Numbered from the stretch's first letter, positions 28,975-47,690 are shown. The stretch is 64,000 nucleotides of DNA from Pohlia nutans (GCA_022496805.1 CM040103.1:11116001-11180000), one strand, 5' to 3'. Notes: generated by a model from the letters alone, not told the origin. Numbers and translations are program-made.

Positions 28975-30001
28975 TACAGTGGCGTACCAATCAAAATGTC
29001 GTTTTCGAATTCGCAGTGAGAAAAATTTCAATACTGCCAACTTTGAAAGCCTCCCGAGAGCTCAAAGTTTGGGATTTTACCACAAAATTTTTACCAAAGA
29101 ATAATATTTAATTTAATTATACATATGCCAAATTTCAAGGCTAAAAGATTCACCAAAAAAAAGGTATTCAAAATCTACCATTATTGGTAAATTCCCACTG
29201 CTGCCAACTTTGACAGCCTCCCAAAGATTGTATTCTTTTATTTTTTGCTATGAAATTCCTGGAACAAAAACCTTTTTATGTTAATAACATACGATAAAAA
29301 TTTCAAGGCCAAAAGATTAATGCAAAAAAGGATATCAACAATCTACCAACATGTGTAGTTGTGGGAAACTATGGGAGAAACCATTTCATTGCTACCAACT
29401 TTGACTACTATGTTGGTAGATTTTGATTAACTTATTTTTGGTGAATCTTTTGGCCTTGAAATTTGGCAAGCATATAATTAATTTAAAGATAATTCTTTAG
29501 TTAAAATTTCGTGGTAAAATATCAATTTTTGAGCTCTCGAAGGGCTTTCAAAGTTGGCTGTACTTAAAGTTGGTAGCAATGAAATGGTTTCCCCCATTTG
29601 TTTCCACAACTACACATGTTGGTAGATTGTTGATATCTTTTTTTGTATTAATCTTTTGGCCTTGAAATTTTTATCGTATGTTATTAACATAAAGAGGTTT
29701 TTGTTCCAAAAAATTCATGGCAAAAAAAAAAAATTCAATCTTTGGGAGGCTGTCAAAGTTGGCAGCAGTGAAACAATTTCCACACCTACCAATGTTGGTA
29801 GATTTTGAATAACTTTTTTTTGGTGAATCTTTTGGCCTTGAAATTTGGTATACATATAATTAACTTAAAGATTATTCTTTGGGTAAATTTTCGTAGTAAA
29901 AAACCAATTTTTGAGCTCTCGGGAGGCTTTCAAAATTGGCAGTACTGAAAATTTTCTCACTGCGAATTCGAAAACGACATTTTGATTGGTACCCCACTGT
30001 A
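28975..30001. mobile_element. Tc1/mariner-type multi-arm foldback, 1023 bp
   Basis: The element 28977-29999 is flanked by TA. Ends are CAGTGGCGTACCAATCAAAA and TTTTGATTGGTACCCCACTG, with arms of about 420 bp. The inside is modular. Two related units (each beginning near GCCAACTTTG and containing AAATTTCAAGGC) are followed by an inverted copy of the first (about 29405-29560), then inverted copies of both. No coding capacity. Confidence 0.85.
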
Positions 30002-32499
30002 CAAGACACCGAGAAATTCCTTACAAATCTAGTTTGTATTACATTCACTCAAATTGAACACATTTTGATTTAAGAAATCAATAAACACTATTAACCCTTT
30101 AGAAATTAGAGTGCTATTGGAAATGAAGTCAAACTATAAGAGGTTTCTATAAAGAGTTTTGTTTTTCATTAATATAGAATGTTGTTAACCCTTAAACGCC
30201 TTTCCAAGCCCATCGGACTTGATTTCCAAGGAATCTTGCTTCTCGCAAGAGCACTATTCAATTCCTCCTATTTAGACATGGATCATTGGATGCACAACAA
30301 GGTGGGGCATCTGATGTATTTATTTGCTACAACAAATTCTTCCATATTTGTTTGCAATGTTTAAATCAAAAATATTGCAGAATCATTTGATTCTTGCCCA
30401 AGTCTTCATTTGATTCCTCATGTGCTTATTTCTTTATTGTGATTGGTCATGCACCCATGCCTGGCCTAAATATATAATCCATAATCTTTCAAGAATTCTT
30501 GTATAGAGGACCTAAAATTTTGTTTAAAGGTTACAAGATTCCAACCAAGTTTCAAACAACAACAATATATAAATGCACTCTAAAAAATTACTTTGCTCAA
30601 AAGTAACAAGAAATATATATCATACCAGTATATGATCATATACAATGATATATGCCATGAATGATATTTGGAGGCCATCCCAAACTATGATTTGTTTTTC
30701 CTCAAAAGATGCAAAACAAAACCACAAAGATTCATACAGATTTTACGCTAGTACACTTCACACCCAAACTAACCAAAAAGTGACCACCTGAGCCATAAAG
30801 GGTTGCCATGCTTGGAAAAGCCATAAAGGGTTACCATGCTCGGAAACATGGTGCAGTGAATAATTGAAGCTATTGTACAGTAAGAATCCGTAAGTTGGTG
30901 AATTGTATATTGGTTCATGATGACCAAATACACTGCTCACTACATAACATTCACTGTCTCTGCCTTCGCTCTACAGTAGATGGTGTGGAATATTCCACAC
31001 CAAAAAGTACTTCATAAGTAGCTAAGTGGACAGGTGGAGCTCAAGGTGATGAGCAGAGTGCATGAAGGAAAGGCAGTGGGCATAAAGGTTTATGAATGTT
31101 ATGTAACAGAGCAGAGCACACTCTAAAATAGTTGTTATCAAACTCTCCAATATCACATTCCAGTTACACACCACATGTACGTTGGTTACCAAAGGGGTGC
31201 TAAAAAGGAGATCTGAGTGTATTATGGTTGAGAAAAGAAGTGCTACCTCCAAATAACATAACGAGAAGCAGATCTTTCTGAGCCAAGTCACCTCAACCAG
31301 AAACTGAATCCGAGTACACACAGGAGACTCCATCAGAGCAAAAGCCGGTTGAAAATATACAATTCTGAAAGAAATCCACTGCTGCTCAATTTCCAAAAGC
31401 AAAGTGCATAGATTGCAAACCCTTGTTTCTACCTGCCAAGATGGCTGAAGGGACTTCGAGAAACACATTGATCTTTTAAAGCGACCAGTGTAAGTCCTGT
31501 CAATGTCCAAAGGACAATATTTTCGTTAAAAAGAGAACTCATATTAAGAAACAATAACTGTTGGCAAGTGAAAGAGGAAAGAAACTTTGCATACGAAGTC
31601 AAGATTGCCAGCAGTGAATAGAAGTGGGATGTTCACTTACAACTTCGAGTGCTCTAGAACAAGCACTTTGACAACGAACACTGGCTTCACAGAGTGATCC
31701 TGAAAGTACCAATTGCAACCTTATAACGTTAGTAAAAATGCAGATGCAATGGCCTGAATACATACAGTGAATAGCTGATGGCTGGATACTATTAGAGAAT
31801 TCAGATCAATGAAATGAATTGCACGAGTACTTCAATAATGCAGTCACAGAACTCACAAGGCAGCAACTTCTCTAACAAGAGCCGTTGCCAATGCCAGACC
31901 CACTTATATTGAATCCGAACTGAGTAGTCCAAAAACATAGACCACTAATATCAAGCATTTTAAGATCCATTCCATATCTAGACCACGTATGGGTATGTTA
32001 ATACGATACACGATTAGCATCCAGAAATTTATGGATCTCAGGTCCATCATCTTCAAGTAATACTGTAACACAACATGCAGTTGCAATCTGCACCAATCGT
32101 ATGCTAAATGTAAACTTATCTTTAGTTTTTTGTCACTACTCAATTCAGCATATGAGATACTTAATGAGCAGAAACGTATTAACAGGGCTGACCTGATATA
32201 ACAGGGGATAGCTCCTTCCAACTTCGAAGTTCCAAGCATCTTGTAAAGACACACCAATCGGGTCTAGCAAAAGGCAGAAGCCCATGCTTCCATGTCCACA
32301 GAAAGGTATGTCTCCTTTGCAAACGAGTCCTATGTTCTAGAGGTACAGTATTGAAGTAAGGCTATGTTCCTATCATGATGCACTAACGTCCATCCAATAT
32401 AATGCGTTGGCTGGAACATCCTGACAATGAATAATCCAATTGCAGACATCGCCCACCAGTTTTTGTTTCGCAGAAAGACTTGGTTCGTAGTAGAATATG
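30002..32499. other. intergenic and probable YAK1 3' UTR
   Basis: At 30185 a lone TTAACCCTTAAACGCC is the left end of a TTAA-type element without a visible partner. From about 31000 upward base composition rises toward genic values, and I take about 31000-32499 as the 3' side of YAK1. Minus-strand open frames there have no recognised domain. A 22-bp perfect palindrome is at 30981-31002. Confidence 0.45.
30981..31002. other. 22-bp perfect palindrome
   Basis: The centre is GGAATATTCC, and complementarity extends 11 bp each way (outer bases TGGTGT/ACACCA). It could be a binding site for a dimeric factor or a short cruciform. Confidence 0.8.
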
Positions 32500-38884
<6,385 letters not shown>

Positions 38885-39041
38885 GATGTGTACCGAAGAA
38901 GTGAGCAACACGTCTAGAGCCAAAGCAGCAGCCTTCTTTCTCCACCAAACCCTGGTAAAACCTCGATACAGTATTCGCTCATGTAAATTCACGATGTTGT
39001 CTTTGCGCTGATTCTAGCCCGACGGCAAATAAATTCGTCTC

Positions 39042-39556
39042 AACAAACTCCAAATCCCCATCGATTTTCCAAGTGCAATGTGCATCGAACACTGCGAAAC
39101 AAATCCTTCCTTTCTACTTTGGTCTTCTCCCCCTTCCCGTAAACCCTTCGCAAAGACTGATGATTATCTCAACAAACTCCAAATCCTCCTCGATTTTCCA
39201 AGTGCAATGTGCATAGAACACTGAAAAACAAATCCTTCCCTACTACTTTGGTCTTCTCCCCCTTCCTGTAAACCCTTCGCAAAGACTGCTGATCATCTCA
39301 ACAAACTCCATATCCTCCTCGATTTTCTAAGTGCAGTGTGCATAGAACACTGCGAAACAAAGCCTTCCCTTCTACTTTGGTCTTCTCCCCCTTCCTGTAA
39401 ACCCTTCGCAAAGACTGATGATTATCTCAACAAACTCCAAATCCTCCTCGATTTTCTAAGTGCAATGTGCACAGAACACTGAGAAACAAATCCTTCCCTT
39501 CTACTGTGGTCTTCTCCCCCTTCCTGTAAACCCTTGGCAAAGACTGATGATTATAT
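39042..39556. repeat. 4 x 129-bp tandem repeat upstream of YAK1
   Basis: Copies begin at 39042, 39171, 39300 and 39429 (AACAAACTCCAAATCC), with an exact 129-bp period and a few substitutions. Each contains GATTTTCCAAGTGCAATGTG, ACTTTGGTCTTCTCCCCC and CCCTTCGCAAAGACTGATGA. It lies 50-560 bp above the possible ATG at 38992, in the promoter or 5' UTR. Confidence 0.93.
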
Positions 39557-39689
39557 ATCCACGAGGGAATATACTACTGCGTGAGCGCCGGAAAACGACA
39601 TCTCACCACAACCGAACCGCGGCCTGGCGCATATACGAATTCCGAATGCACGATATTCGAAATACCTAATTTAACCAATTCCGTCGGCG

Positions 39690-40170
39690 GCATCAACGTC
39701 CTTCTCCCTCGCTCTCCATTTCCAGGCCATCGCTATTTTCCAGTCTGCTTCTTCCTGCTGAAAGATGCTCCATAGCGCAGCGATACTTTCAGAACGTAAC
39801 ATTTCCTCTCTCGATCGCCGAAAAAAAATCAAAAAAAATTAAAACAACAAGAAGCAACCGGCTCCTGCAAAACCTGATGCGACACGCCCGACCGAAGGAG
39901 AAAAACACCCCTAGCTCACTCGATTCCGCACGGAATCCGGCCAGGCTAGGGTCGATGGAAAGCGACGGGGCATCTGCGCAAGCAAGGAGGATCCCGTGTC
40001 GTGACGGGGTCCCACACCCGGGCTCCATGCTGCCCAAACAAGCTCCCTGAGTCGCCCCCGAGTGAGCTCCATCGCCAGAGCTCCCGAAACAACAAGCCTC
40101 TCGAAACAAACCATCACGAACCAAACCACAATCCCGACGAAAGGGAACTTCATCCATGAAAATCGTTCAT
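39690..40170 (-). promoter_or_regulatory. GC-rich probable YAK1 leader/first-exon region
   Basis: A GC-rich block in AT-rich flanks, upstream of YAK1. It contains a minus-strand open frame starting at 40157 (MDEVPFRRDC...) with no known domain; I read it as leader sequence, not a protein. Two diverged copies of 39780-40170 lie at about 51250-51670 and 56740-57140, and a piece of 39690-39770 lies in each arm of the inverted repeat at 40917-41984. Confidence 0.45.
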
Positions 40171-40235
40171 CCAATACCCGAATAACCGACCTGTTCCGAG
40201 GTCGACGTTATTCATCCATGTTCCATACGCTACTC

Positions 40236-40447
40236 TAAATAGTATATTTAGTGTGAGATACACTAATTTACATAAACATGTTGTAAGTTTTTATTGTTGA
40301 CCAATTTTTTTACCCTCTATATTGGACAAGATGGGGATCTTTTAATAATATTGGAATCAATGTCTTTGGTAAAAAAATTTGTCAAAAGTAAAAATCTATA
40401 ACATTTTCAAATCTTATAATTATCTCACACTAAATATACTATTTTAA
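40236..40447. mobile_element. 212-bp MITE
   Basis: Ends AAATAGTATATTTAGTGTGA and TCACACTAAATATACTATTT form inverted repeats of about 24 bp. No coding capacity; superfamily unassigned. Confidence 0.65.
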
Positions 40448-41039
40448 AACTATGTACTCGTTCAAAACTATCCATATGGTCAAATTTTCAAAAATTATTT
40501 TTAGGTTCTAATTTAATGATTATAAAAGTAATCAATTTCAAAAATTCACCAAAAATTATATTTTATATTTTTAAAATTGAAGATTTGATATTACTAGTGA
40601 AATTTTTATTTTTCATTCAAGAAGCGAAAAAAAAAAAAGCATAAAAGTTGATGAAAAGAACAATATTACTTTCTCCACATAGTAAATTTGTTAACATTAA
40701 ACAATGTAGAGAGGTGTTTGATTTGCAACATTCTTCTAGGAAGAGTTTAATTTGGATTGACATACTGGTATTTCAAATTGGATTCGAAAGTAAACTTAAT
40801 TTTCTATTAAAAAATATTTTATAATCTTTACCAAAACAAAAAAAATCTTTTGAATTTGGGTAGCCCCTAGAAAAGGGTAGTAACCTAAAAATGATCTCCT
40901 AGGCACTAAGGCTATAACACTTAAGTCTCTCTCCTCATTCAACCTTTTTGTCATGGAACATTCTTCATTAGATTTTTTGTGAGACCAATAGGTACACATT
41001 GACCAATAGTAAATGCACAAACTAGGTAGACATGTGGCA

Positions 41040-41165
41040 GTTTACATGCGCATCTTATCTTCATTAGCCAAAACACAACCAAAGAACATGATGAGATCGT
41101 GATTCTCATTGTCTACACCGTTGTTAGATACTCCAAGATAAAGAACAGTTAAGTATTTATCTTAA
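41040..41165 (-). pseudogene. YAK1 exon 2 fragment, left arm
   Basis: This aligns to the plus strand at 38341-38459 with about 86% identity by eye, including the exon 2 donor region. It contains a 25-nt exact match (41090-41114) to 38391-38415. Further exon 2 sequence continues with a deletion to about 41200. It is a fragment only and cannot encode a kinase. Confidence 0.85.
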
Positions 41166-41737
41166 AACATGGATTAACTTGATTGGGCAACATAGTGTAC
41201 AGATGTGGAACTTTGTTACGAAACGGGATCATCTAAAAATGAGACCAAATTGTACGTTTGAGAATCATGCCTTGCTTAATGATCTTTCAACAAGAAGAAG
41301 TATTTTCGTTGACAACAATGGCTTGGAAATGAAGATCGAGGGATAAGGACGTTGAAACAATAAACAAAATCGAGTAATCAGACATTTTGAATAGTCTATT
41401 CCCCTCGCTATTCCCTCAACAAGTCTGAAGATTTATTGCAAGTGATGAATTCTTCTTCCCAATCCGAGCTCTATTGTAGTAGTTCTTCAGGCATGTCGAG
41501 GGAATAGACTATTCAAAATGTCTGATTACCCAATTTTGTCTATTGTTTCAACGTATTTATCCCTCAATCTTCATTTCCAAGCCATTGTTGTCAACAAAAA
41601 TACTTCTTCTTGTTGAAAGATCATTAAGCAAGGCATGATTCTCAAATGTACAATTTGGTCTCATTTTTAGATGATCCCGTTTCGTAACAAAGTTCCACAT
41701 CTATACACTATGTTGCCCAATCAAGTTAATCCATGTT

Positions 41738-41864
41738 TTAAGATAAATAATTAATTGTTCTTTATGTTGGAGTATCTAACAATGGTGTAGACAATGAGAA
41801 TCACGATCTCATCATGTTCTTTGGTTGTGTTTTGGCTAATGAAGATAAGATACATAAGTAAACT
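41738..41864 (+). pseudogene. YAK1 exon 2 fragment, right arm
   Basis: The inverted partner of the left-arm fragment. It keeps the same 25-nt exact match to YAK1 (41789-41813). Confidence 0.85.
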
Positions 41865-41984
41865 GCCACATGTCAATCTGATTTATGCATTTACTAATAG
41901 TCAATGTGTACCTATTGGTGTCACAAAAATTCTTGTGAAGAATGTTCAATGACAAAAAGGTTGAGGAGAGAGACTTAAGTGTTC

Positions 41985-43309
41985 GGATGTCATGGCATTT
42001 TCTAAATGGGGATAGGATATTCAAAGGTTGTCGAGGAGGATAAAAAATTGATGTTCTTGAGACCAAGTTTCATATGTATAGACAATGTCAAGAGGTATTG
42101 GCTCATTTGCAAGGGTATGATTCAAGTCTCTCCTAGTTCTTTTTTTAAAAACACTACCTCCTCAATACAAAATAAATCCCTTCCTTTTTTCAAGACTAAA
42201 TTTAACGCTTTTGAGTTTCGACTCCGTTCCATGGACCTATGTTTGTTTTTAAATCCCTGTGGACATTCTTTGACTTTGGATAAAGGCAAAAACACTTTAT
42301 ACACTTTAAGCACAGGATCAAAGAATAATTTTTTCTTTAAACATCACTTCATCTCGGTGTTCTTCATTGGCACTAAAATACTACAGGAATGCAAAGCCTT
42401 ACCTCTCATATAACACATTGTGGATTTTTTTAATTTGGGGCCTCAAAAGGGTCAAATTTAAGTTCTCACATTGGTCATTATGTTTCCTTTAATCTGGGTC
42501 ACTTCAAATTGTCCTACAGCACTCTTCACCCTTCTACCCTCATCTTTAACAGTAATAAATGTTGAACCTCCACATAGAACAATGTGATATGCCCCATTAC
42601 CAATCTTCAATACTAATTCAAATTTTAAAATGCATGAATTAGATATGAAGAGACAACTTAGCAACCATCTATTCATCTTAATGAGTTGCCTCATCCCTTG
42701 AGATGTTTAATCCACCTTTCATTTACGTGAGACTCACTTGAATTGTTTCATTCTTAATGGACCCCAAACACAAGAAAGATCACAATGTAGGTCATGGTTT
42801 AGAATTTCTCACAATCAAGGATTTGACACACCTTTGTTTATCCTTACGTTTCAAGTGTGTTGCATAGACATACGTGCAATGGCAACTGAACATCCACAAC
42901 CGTTATTGCATGTTCCGTTCCACCACCCTGTCGCACTACCAAGGTATCATTGTCTTCTTTTCCTTGCTGACTCCTAGTTTGCGCTTAAAAGCGAGGAGAA
43001 CTGTGAGTAACTCCCAAACATCCTGTCCAAACACACAACACTTGTTACAAAGCTCAAAATTCATTGTCCTAGCAATCCATTCTTGATGTCCTCTTCACGA
43101 AGTTCAGTCTAGCCTAACCTCAAACTTAGTAACTCATAAAGTACAACCAAACAAATCTATAATATTTCTTTTGGTATTTTGAACATCCCTAAAAGAAACT
43201 CCATCTCTACCGCTTTGTAACAAACCACAATGCGTCTCAAACAATAAAGTTCAATCCACAATATTTAAAAAACCACTAGCAAAACATTGTTGCCTTTTCA
43301 AACCAATAA
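41985..43309. other. intergenic, no gene recognised
   Basis: Open frames at 42006-42413 and 42458-42694 have no recognisable domains and no coding-like composition. Nothing further supported. Confidence 0.5.
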
Positions 43310-43810
43310 CTAATTAGGCGGCCCAATAACACACAAGATTGAATGAAGTCACAACACCGTAAAAGCTTCTCAAGACCCTTCCTCTCAAAATGTGTTGGGG
43401 CTTCAAAGGACAAACCCCAGACAAACTATCCCCGCCAAGGATCCCAAGCACATTGTTCAATGAAAAAGAGGTGGTCCAAAATGCAAGTCTTTGGCCATGA
43501 AAAGGAAGTGGCTCTCTATAAAAAAGAATTCTATGGCTCTCTATGAAAAAGAATCCTATGGCTCTCAATGGTCACTCTACTCCCTACGATTATATACCTA
43601 GCGACCAACCCTAATTTCTACTTAGAAACTCATACAGCCCACATTGCCTATCTGCACCAAAAAGATCACATGTAGCTCCAATCCATTGACCAACATAGTC
43701 GCTCATAATTGTTTTAGAAGACTGTACCTCCCACCATTCTCTTTTTGTTTAGAAGTTCCTCAAAGCTATTTGACATAAAAGAACAAACCTTCTTAACCAA
43801 AAAAATCTGA
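43310..43810 (+). repeat. upstream member of a direct-repeat pair
   Basis: Shares an ordered series of blocks with 47215-47690: GTTGAATGAAGCCACAAC-like, GGGCTTCAAA.GACAAAC, GTAGCTCTCTATGA-like, CTGTACCTCC. Identity is roughly 70-75% by eye. The pair brackets the 56-bp satellite and could be old LTRs or a segmental repeat. Confidence 0.6.
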
Positions 43811-44979
43811 TTTTGTAAAATTTGGCATTACCAACTGAAGAAGTAGATTTGAGCTTTGAAAGCATATTACAAGGTTTGTGAAAGCAACTTTGAGACTATT
43901 CTCACGTCCACTTCTCGTTTTTGACAGTGGTAACCTCGTAGGTGTAGATATGTTACAATGTACTCCTTTCTCTACTACAGTTGTACATTCAATCAAACAA
44001 ACACTTGAGTTAATAAATTGTATTTGTTGAATATTTTTTGCTTACTTTTGATGAGTGGACTGTTGCATGTCTAATACGTGTTGGTGTGACCAATCTTCCA
44101 TCTAATCTTCCATCTTATTCTATTGTCTCTTTTCAACATCATCTCTCCATTGTCCCTTCATGTATTATGGCCATTATCGGTCCGTTGTTTCACCTTATTT
44201 TTCCACACCTCTTCTGCTTACTGGTCCTTTTTATTTTCACTGATTCACCTTTCATATGTTTGTTGGTGTCAAGTGATGATGTCTTGGACGGTCTTGCAAC
44301 ACATGGTGGCAATATTGTGTCAGTAAAAATGAGCATCTATATTTGCTTACAAGCTTAGGATCATTAAAAGTTGAGAGTGTGCATTTAGATCAAAAACATG
44401 TTGTGTATACAAAGATGCAATGAAATGAGAGATTTGTAAGAAAGCATGCATGCCTGTGTAGTAGAGCTTGAGCTATGAGGATATTTTTGGCGCAACTTAG
44501 GGAGATTCAGATCTGGCCAAAGAAAGTTATGAACTTCATGTCTACTTTGTATTAAGTCGGTCTTGTCGTGCTACTTGTATAGGCAGTGATGAGACATGAG
44601 AAGTAGCCTAATCTACTCTCCCTTACGATGCAACACTCGTTTACTTTAATTCAACACTCCCCTTGTTTAGATACAACACTCATCACAAACACATAATCTC
44701 GCACATGATTCATCTAATCATCAATGTAAAAATGCAGGAATTTTAAAATGCCTATCAAGATGACAAGATTCCACCACCTTTTCTTTAAACAATGTCCCAA
44801 CCCATCTCCAATCACCGCAACACTCATTTCATCATAGAGATCTTTTTCCTATCATCATCCCTACAAGAGAGTATCCATGGAGATCACACATATTAGCTTC
44901 AACCGTTGACTACATCCACAACACTAGTGTAAGTGCTTACAACATGAAGAGTGTTTTAATTGAAAGGGTTGCAAAATGC

Positions 44980-46640
44980 GGCTACCTTCCCGTCACATTG
45001 AAACCCTAGTAGCAGCTTGCATTAGAGATTCAAAACTATCCTCCTCAACACAATGAAAACCTTGTAACGGCTTGTATTAGCGGCTCATGGATGTCCTGTC
45101 ATTGCGTTGAAAACCTAGTGCTCATCAATTGAAAGCCTAATGATCTACGATTTTCTTCCCCATCGCGTTGAAAGCCTAACAAAAACTTGCGTTAACGATT
45201 CACAATTGCCCTTCGTTGAAATCCTAGCAATCGCTTACATTAGTTATTCAGAACTACCATCCTAGCGTGTTGAAAACCTAGCAATGGTTTGGAGTAGCCA
45301 TTCACGACTATTCTTCCAACATCGATTAAAAACCTAGCAACGATTTGGAGTAGCCATTCACGACTATCCTTCCAACATCGATTAAAAACCTAGTAGCGGC
45401 TTGCATTATTGGTCTACAATTGTCTTCTCCAACACGTTGAAAACCTACAACCGTATGCATTAGCGGTTCACAATTGCCCTCTCTAAAAAACCTAGCAACC
45501 GCTTGCATTAGTGGTTTAGAACTATCATCCTAGAGCATTGAAAGCCTAGCAACAATTTGCAGTAGTTGTTCACGACTACCCTGCAACATCAATTGAAAAC
45601 TTAGCAGCACCTTCTATTAACGGTCCACAATTATCTTCTCCAATGCGTTCAAAACTTAACAACGGCTCATTAGCAATTCAAAACTACCGTTTTAGCGTGT
45701 TAAAAACCTAGCAACAATTTGCAGTACCCGTTCACGACTACCCTTCTAACATCAATTGAAAACCTAGGAGCGGCTTACATTAGCAGTCCACAATTGTTTT
45801 CCCCAACGGATTCAAAACCTAATAGCGGCGTGTTAGCGATTCAAAACTACCATTCTAACGCGTTGAAAACCTAGCAACAATTTGCTAACTGTTCACGACT
45901 ACCCTTCCAACCTCGATTGAAAACCAAGCAGTGGTTTACATTAGCGGTACACAATTGTCTTCCCCAACGCGTTGAAAACCTAACAACAGTTTGCATTAGC
46001 AGTTCACAACTGTTCTCCCTAAAAAAACCTAGCAACCGCTTGCATTAGTGATTTAGAGCTACCATCCTAGCTCGTTGAAAACCTAGCAACAACTTGTAGT
46101 AGTCATTCACGACTACCCTTCTAACACACCTGGAAAACCTAGCCGGCTTGCATTAGCGATCCACAATTGTTTTCCCCAACGCGTTGAAAACATAGCACCC
46201 ACTAGCATTAGTGATTCAGAACTACCATCCTAGTGTGTTGAAACCTAGCAATTTTTTACAGTAGGCGTTCACGACTACCCTCCCAACACATTGAAAACCT
46301 AGCATGGGCTTGCATTAGCAATTCACAACTACCCTCCCTATGCGTTGAAAAAGTAGGGACTTGCAGTAATTGTTCACAACTGCCTCCTCCTAACGTGTTC
46401 AAAAACCTAGTAACAGTTTGCATTAGTGATTCAAAACTACCTTCCTAACACTTTAAAAAGCTAGCAATGGCTTGCAAAAGCAGTCATGACTACCTTCCCA
46501 CCTTATTGAAAACCAAGCAGCGGCTTGCATTAGCAATTCGCAATATTTACCCTCCCTATATATTGAAACTCTAACAATGGTTTACGTTGGCAAGTTCACA
46601 ACTATCCTAACCCGAGCGGCTTACATTGACAAGTTCAAAA
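44980..46640. repeat. 56-bp satellite array with higher-order structure
   Basis: About 29 monomers of about 56 bp, each with AACGCGTTGAAAACCTAGCA, then a CGGCTTGCATTAGC and TTCACAACTACC-type segment. The CACGACTACCCTTCC variant recurs at about 45305, 45360, 45575, 45735, 45895, 46110 and 46275. Most intervals are near 160 or 215 bp, which is 3 or 4 monomers. No open frame persists. Confidence 0.9.
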
Positions 46641-46659
46641 CTATGCCCAGTCCTAGTTA

Positions 46660-47000
46660 AGCTACCAAAGCGGTAATCGTTTTCATACCGAAAGTAGCAA
46701 GCTACTCTAACAATTGCACATGACACTTTATCAACATAGCGGTTTACGACTATCATAATTCTAGTTAGGTACAAAGGCCGTAATTCTTCTCATGCCAAGA
46801 ATAGCAAACTACCTTACCGTTGCACTTGTCATTTCATCGACATAGCAGTTCATGACTATCACAACCCTAGCAAGAAAACGAAGGAGGTAATCCTTTTCTT
46901 GTCAAAAGTAGCAAACTACTTTTATGATTGCACCTATCTTTTCATCAACATAGCGGTTCACACTATCACAACTATAGCTAAACTACTAAGGCGGTAATCC
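46660..47000. repeat. 107-bp tandem repeat, about three copies
   Basis: The TAGCAA landmark occurs at 46695, 46802 and 46909, an exact 107-bp period. Units share AAAGTAGCAAACTAC, TCATCAACATAGCGGTT and GGCGGTAATCCTT-like blocks. It adjoins the 56-bp array. Confidence 0.8.
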
Positions 47001-47214
47001 TTCTAATGTAATTATATTATTTGTAATATTATTTATATTATTTGTAAGTTATTTGTAATGAGAAAAATAACTAGCCACTCTTAGAGTTGCACATGTCTCT
47101 TCATCAACAAGGCTTGCAATTTACAACTACATGTGGGTGGTGCTTTTGTTCAAAATGTCCTCTCCCCTTACTTCAGTTCACGTAGCGTTTGGTTTGCCAA
47201 TGCCTCTCCCACCT

Positions 47215-47690
47215 AATAATGGACAATGTTGAATGAAGCCACAACAAATATCGTAAAGAGCTCCTCTCAACCTTTTCTTTTGAAACCCTACATGCGTAGG
47301 GCTTCAAATGACAAACTCCAATGAACTATCTTTGCCAATAATTTCAACACATTATTCAATGAAAATGATGTAGTTGTAAATGCAAATCTGTGGCGCCTAG
47401 AAAAGGAGTAGCTCTCTATGAGCCAGAACCCTATAGCTCTCAACGGTCCCTCTACTAGTCACGATTACATTCAAAACGACCTGCCGTAAACAAGGCCTAC
47501 AAAAATCTTATCCACACACATCAAAAGGGTCACATATGTCTTCATCCCATTAGCCAAAGTAATCACCTATGCAACTAGCCTTGCAAAGAAATTTTTGAGT
47601 TCATTGTACCTCCGACTATTTTTTTAAAAATGTTTCTCAAACCCTTTAAACAGAAAAGAACAAGCCTTTTTAACTAACTTGATTTTGCCT
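47215..47690 (+). repeat. downstream member of the direct-repeat pair
   Basis: Partner of 43310-43810, in the same order and orientation. Confidence 0.6.

Larger units (their letters stand above)
40917..41984. repeat. 1.07-kb inverted repeat carrying YAK1 pieces
   Basis: The left arm about 40917-41407 and right arm about 41497-41984 are complementary at roughly 93-95% by eye, with an 89-bp spacer. Most arm differences are C/T or G/A. Each arm includes a degraded piece of YAK1 exon 2 and a piece of the YAK1 leader, the two in opposite relative orientation to the live gene. A transcript across it would form a hairpin of about 490 bp. Confidence 0.9.

Noticed and set aside
39789..40157. A 122-codon minus-strand frame upstream of YAK1 as a separate gene
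   Set aside because: No recognisable domain. The homologous blocks at 51 and 57 kb do not keep the same frame cleanly, so leader sequence is the simpler reading.
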